A DNA stretch of 64,000 bases from CAVQZA01 sp963718355 (lineage in GTDB: Bacteria > Actinomycetota > Thermoleophilia > Gaiellales > Gaiellaceae), in NCBI GenBank assembly GCA_963718355.1, contig CAVQZA010000019.1, positions 1 to 64,000 of the forward strand, in the 5' to 3' direction. The position numbers and the translations under genes are program-made. The notes under the pieces were generated by a model. That model was not told the DNA's origin. It made no database searches and saw nothing but the letters and a program-made list of their open reading frames with translations. Of the stretch, positions 63,603-64,000 are shown in pieces. Positions within the stretch are counted from its first letter, which is position 1. Every line of letters starts with the position of its first letter.

Positions 63603-64000
63603 GGACGCAGCTCGCCCTGGAGCGCGCGGACCGAGCTCCTGTACTCATCGGCGCGCGTGGCGAAGAGCGTCACCGCAGCTGCGAGCCGTCCGCCGCGGCT
63701 CGTGAGCGTGTAGCCGTCGGCCCGGAGCGCGGCGACCTCCGCATCGACCGTGGCGAGCGCCGCCTTGCCGGCCGCAGTGCCGCCGCCCGCGAGTCGTTTT
63801 GCGAGCTCGACCGCGTCGTTCTGAAGCGACGTCGCTGCCGTGGTGAACCTCGTGCTCTGGCTCTCCAGCGTCGAAGCAGCCTGTCGCAGCTCGTCGGAGC
63901 TGGCGAGCAGCGGATTGATCTGCCTCAGCACCGCGTCGACCCGCGCCATGACCTGGCCGCGATGGCCGGACAATGCGTGCGAGGTAGAGAGCGTCGCGCG
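63599..64000 (-). CDS. Hypothetical helical protein, partial at window edge
   Basis: The C-terminal part is complete and the frame stays open to 64000, so the gene continues beyond the window; a TTG inside (about 63973) is a possible start. The visible about 130 residues are helical and amphipathic: VDAVLRQINPLLASSDELRQ, STLESQSTRFTTAATSLQND, LRADGYTLTSRGGRLAAAVT. The stop overlaps the small membrane protein stop by 4 nt. No family is recognised. Confidence 0.55.
   Translation of the reverse strand, partial: RATLSTSHALSGHRGQVMARVDAVLRQINPLLASSDELRQAASTLESQSTRFTTAATSLQNDAVELAKRLAGGGTAAGKAALATVDAEVAALRADGYTLTSRGGRLAAAVTLFATRADEYRSSVRALQGELRP

Overview
The window is a 64 kb, very GC-rich, densely coding segment of an actinobacterial chromosome. 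The 16S sequence, the overlapping GTG-started genes and the gene content suggest class Thermoleophilia (Gaiellales/Solirubrobacterales-like). This is an inference from recall of the family, not from an alignment.

Layout. 1-4.1 kb: a frameshifted penicillin-binding protein 1A (cut by the window edge), an ECF sigma/RskA-type anti-sigma pair and tyrS. 4.2-9.4 kb: a complete 16S-23S-5S rRNA operon with boxA, long processing stems, no spacer tRNA and a strong terminator. 9.4-14.7 kb: HtpX-like protease, a small conserved protein, histidine phosphatase, SDR oxidoreductase, dGTPase, dnaG and tRNA-Asn. 15.0-41.1 kb: a catabolic supercluster. It has a three-subunit molybdenum hydroxylase plus CoxG-like protein, two luciferase-like flavin monooxygenases, an M20 amidohydrolase, peroxiredoxin, FAH-type hydrolase, two M24 pita-bread proteins, a homocitrate-synthase-like condensing enzyme, an FAD oxidoreductase, a GntR/FCD regulator, a TIM-barrel isomerase, a complete Liv-type ABC importer, M32 and M29 peptidases, two PanE-like reductases and the molybdenum-hydroxylase maturation factor XdhC. 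Read together they suggest import, hydroxylation, ring opening and hydrolysis of an unidentified N-containing or heterocyclic substrate. 41.2-53.8 kb: a tiny zinc-ribbon protein, a PHM-like/cupredoxin secreted protein, a subtilase, a 300-bp inverted-repeat element, tRNA-Leu, two two-component systems, a COG4705-type membrane protein fused to a Usp-like domain, and two secreted beta-repeat proteins.

53.67-62.74 kb is an integrated mobile element of about 9.05 kb. A large serine recombinase lies at its left end. A 17-bp direct repeat at both ends falls inside the codons for the YPKDDT motif of a peroxiredoxin gene (bcp). The element split the resident bcp but carries its own homologous 5' end, so an intact chimeric bcp is rebuilt at the left junction and the displaced native 5' end is left as a 44-codon stub at the right junction. 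Inside are a RecA-fold helicase-like ATPase, a CHC2/TOPRIM primase, small proteins, a putative lipoprotein and six tandem 19-bp iteron-like repeats next to an AT-rich stretch. There are no recognisable capsid or conjugation genes. It looks like an integrative replicon or phage satellite and is the most interesting object in the window.

62.9-64 kb returns to host chromosome: two small membrane proteins and a partial hypothetical gene running off the right edge.
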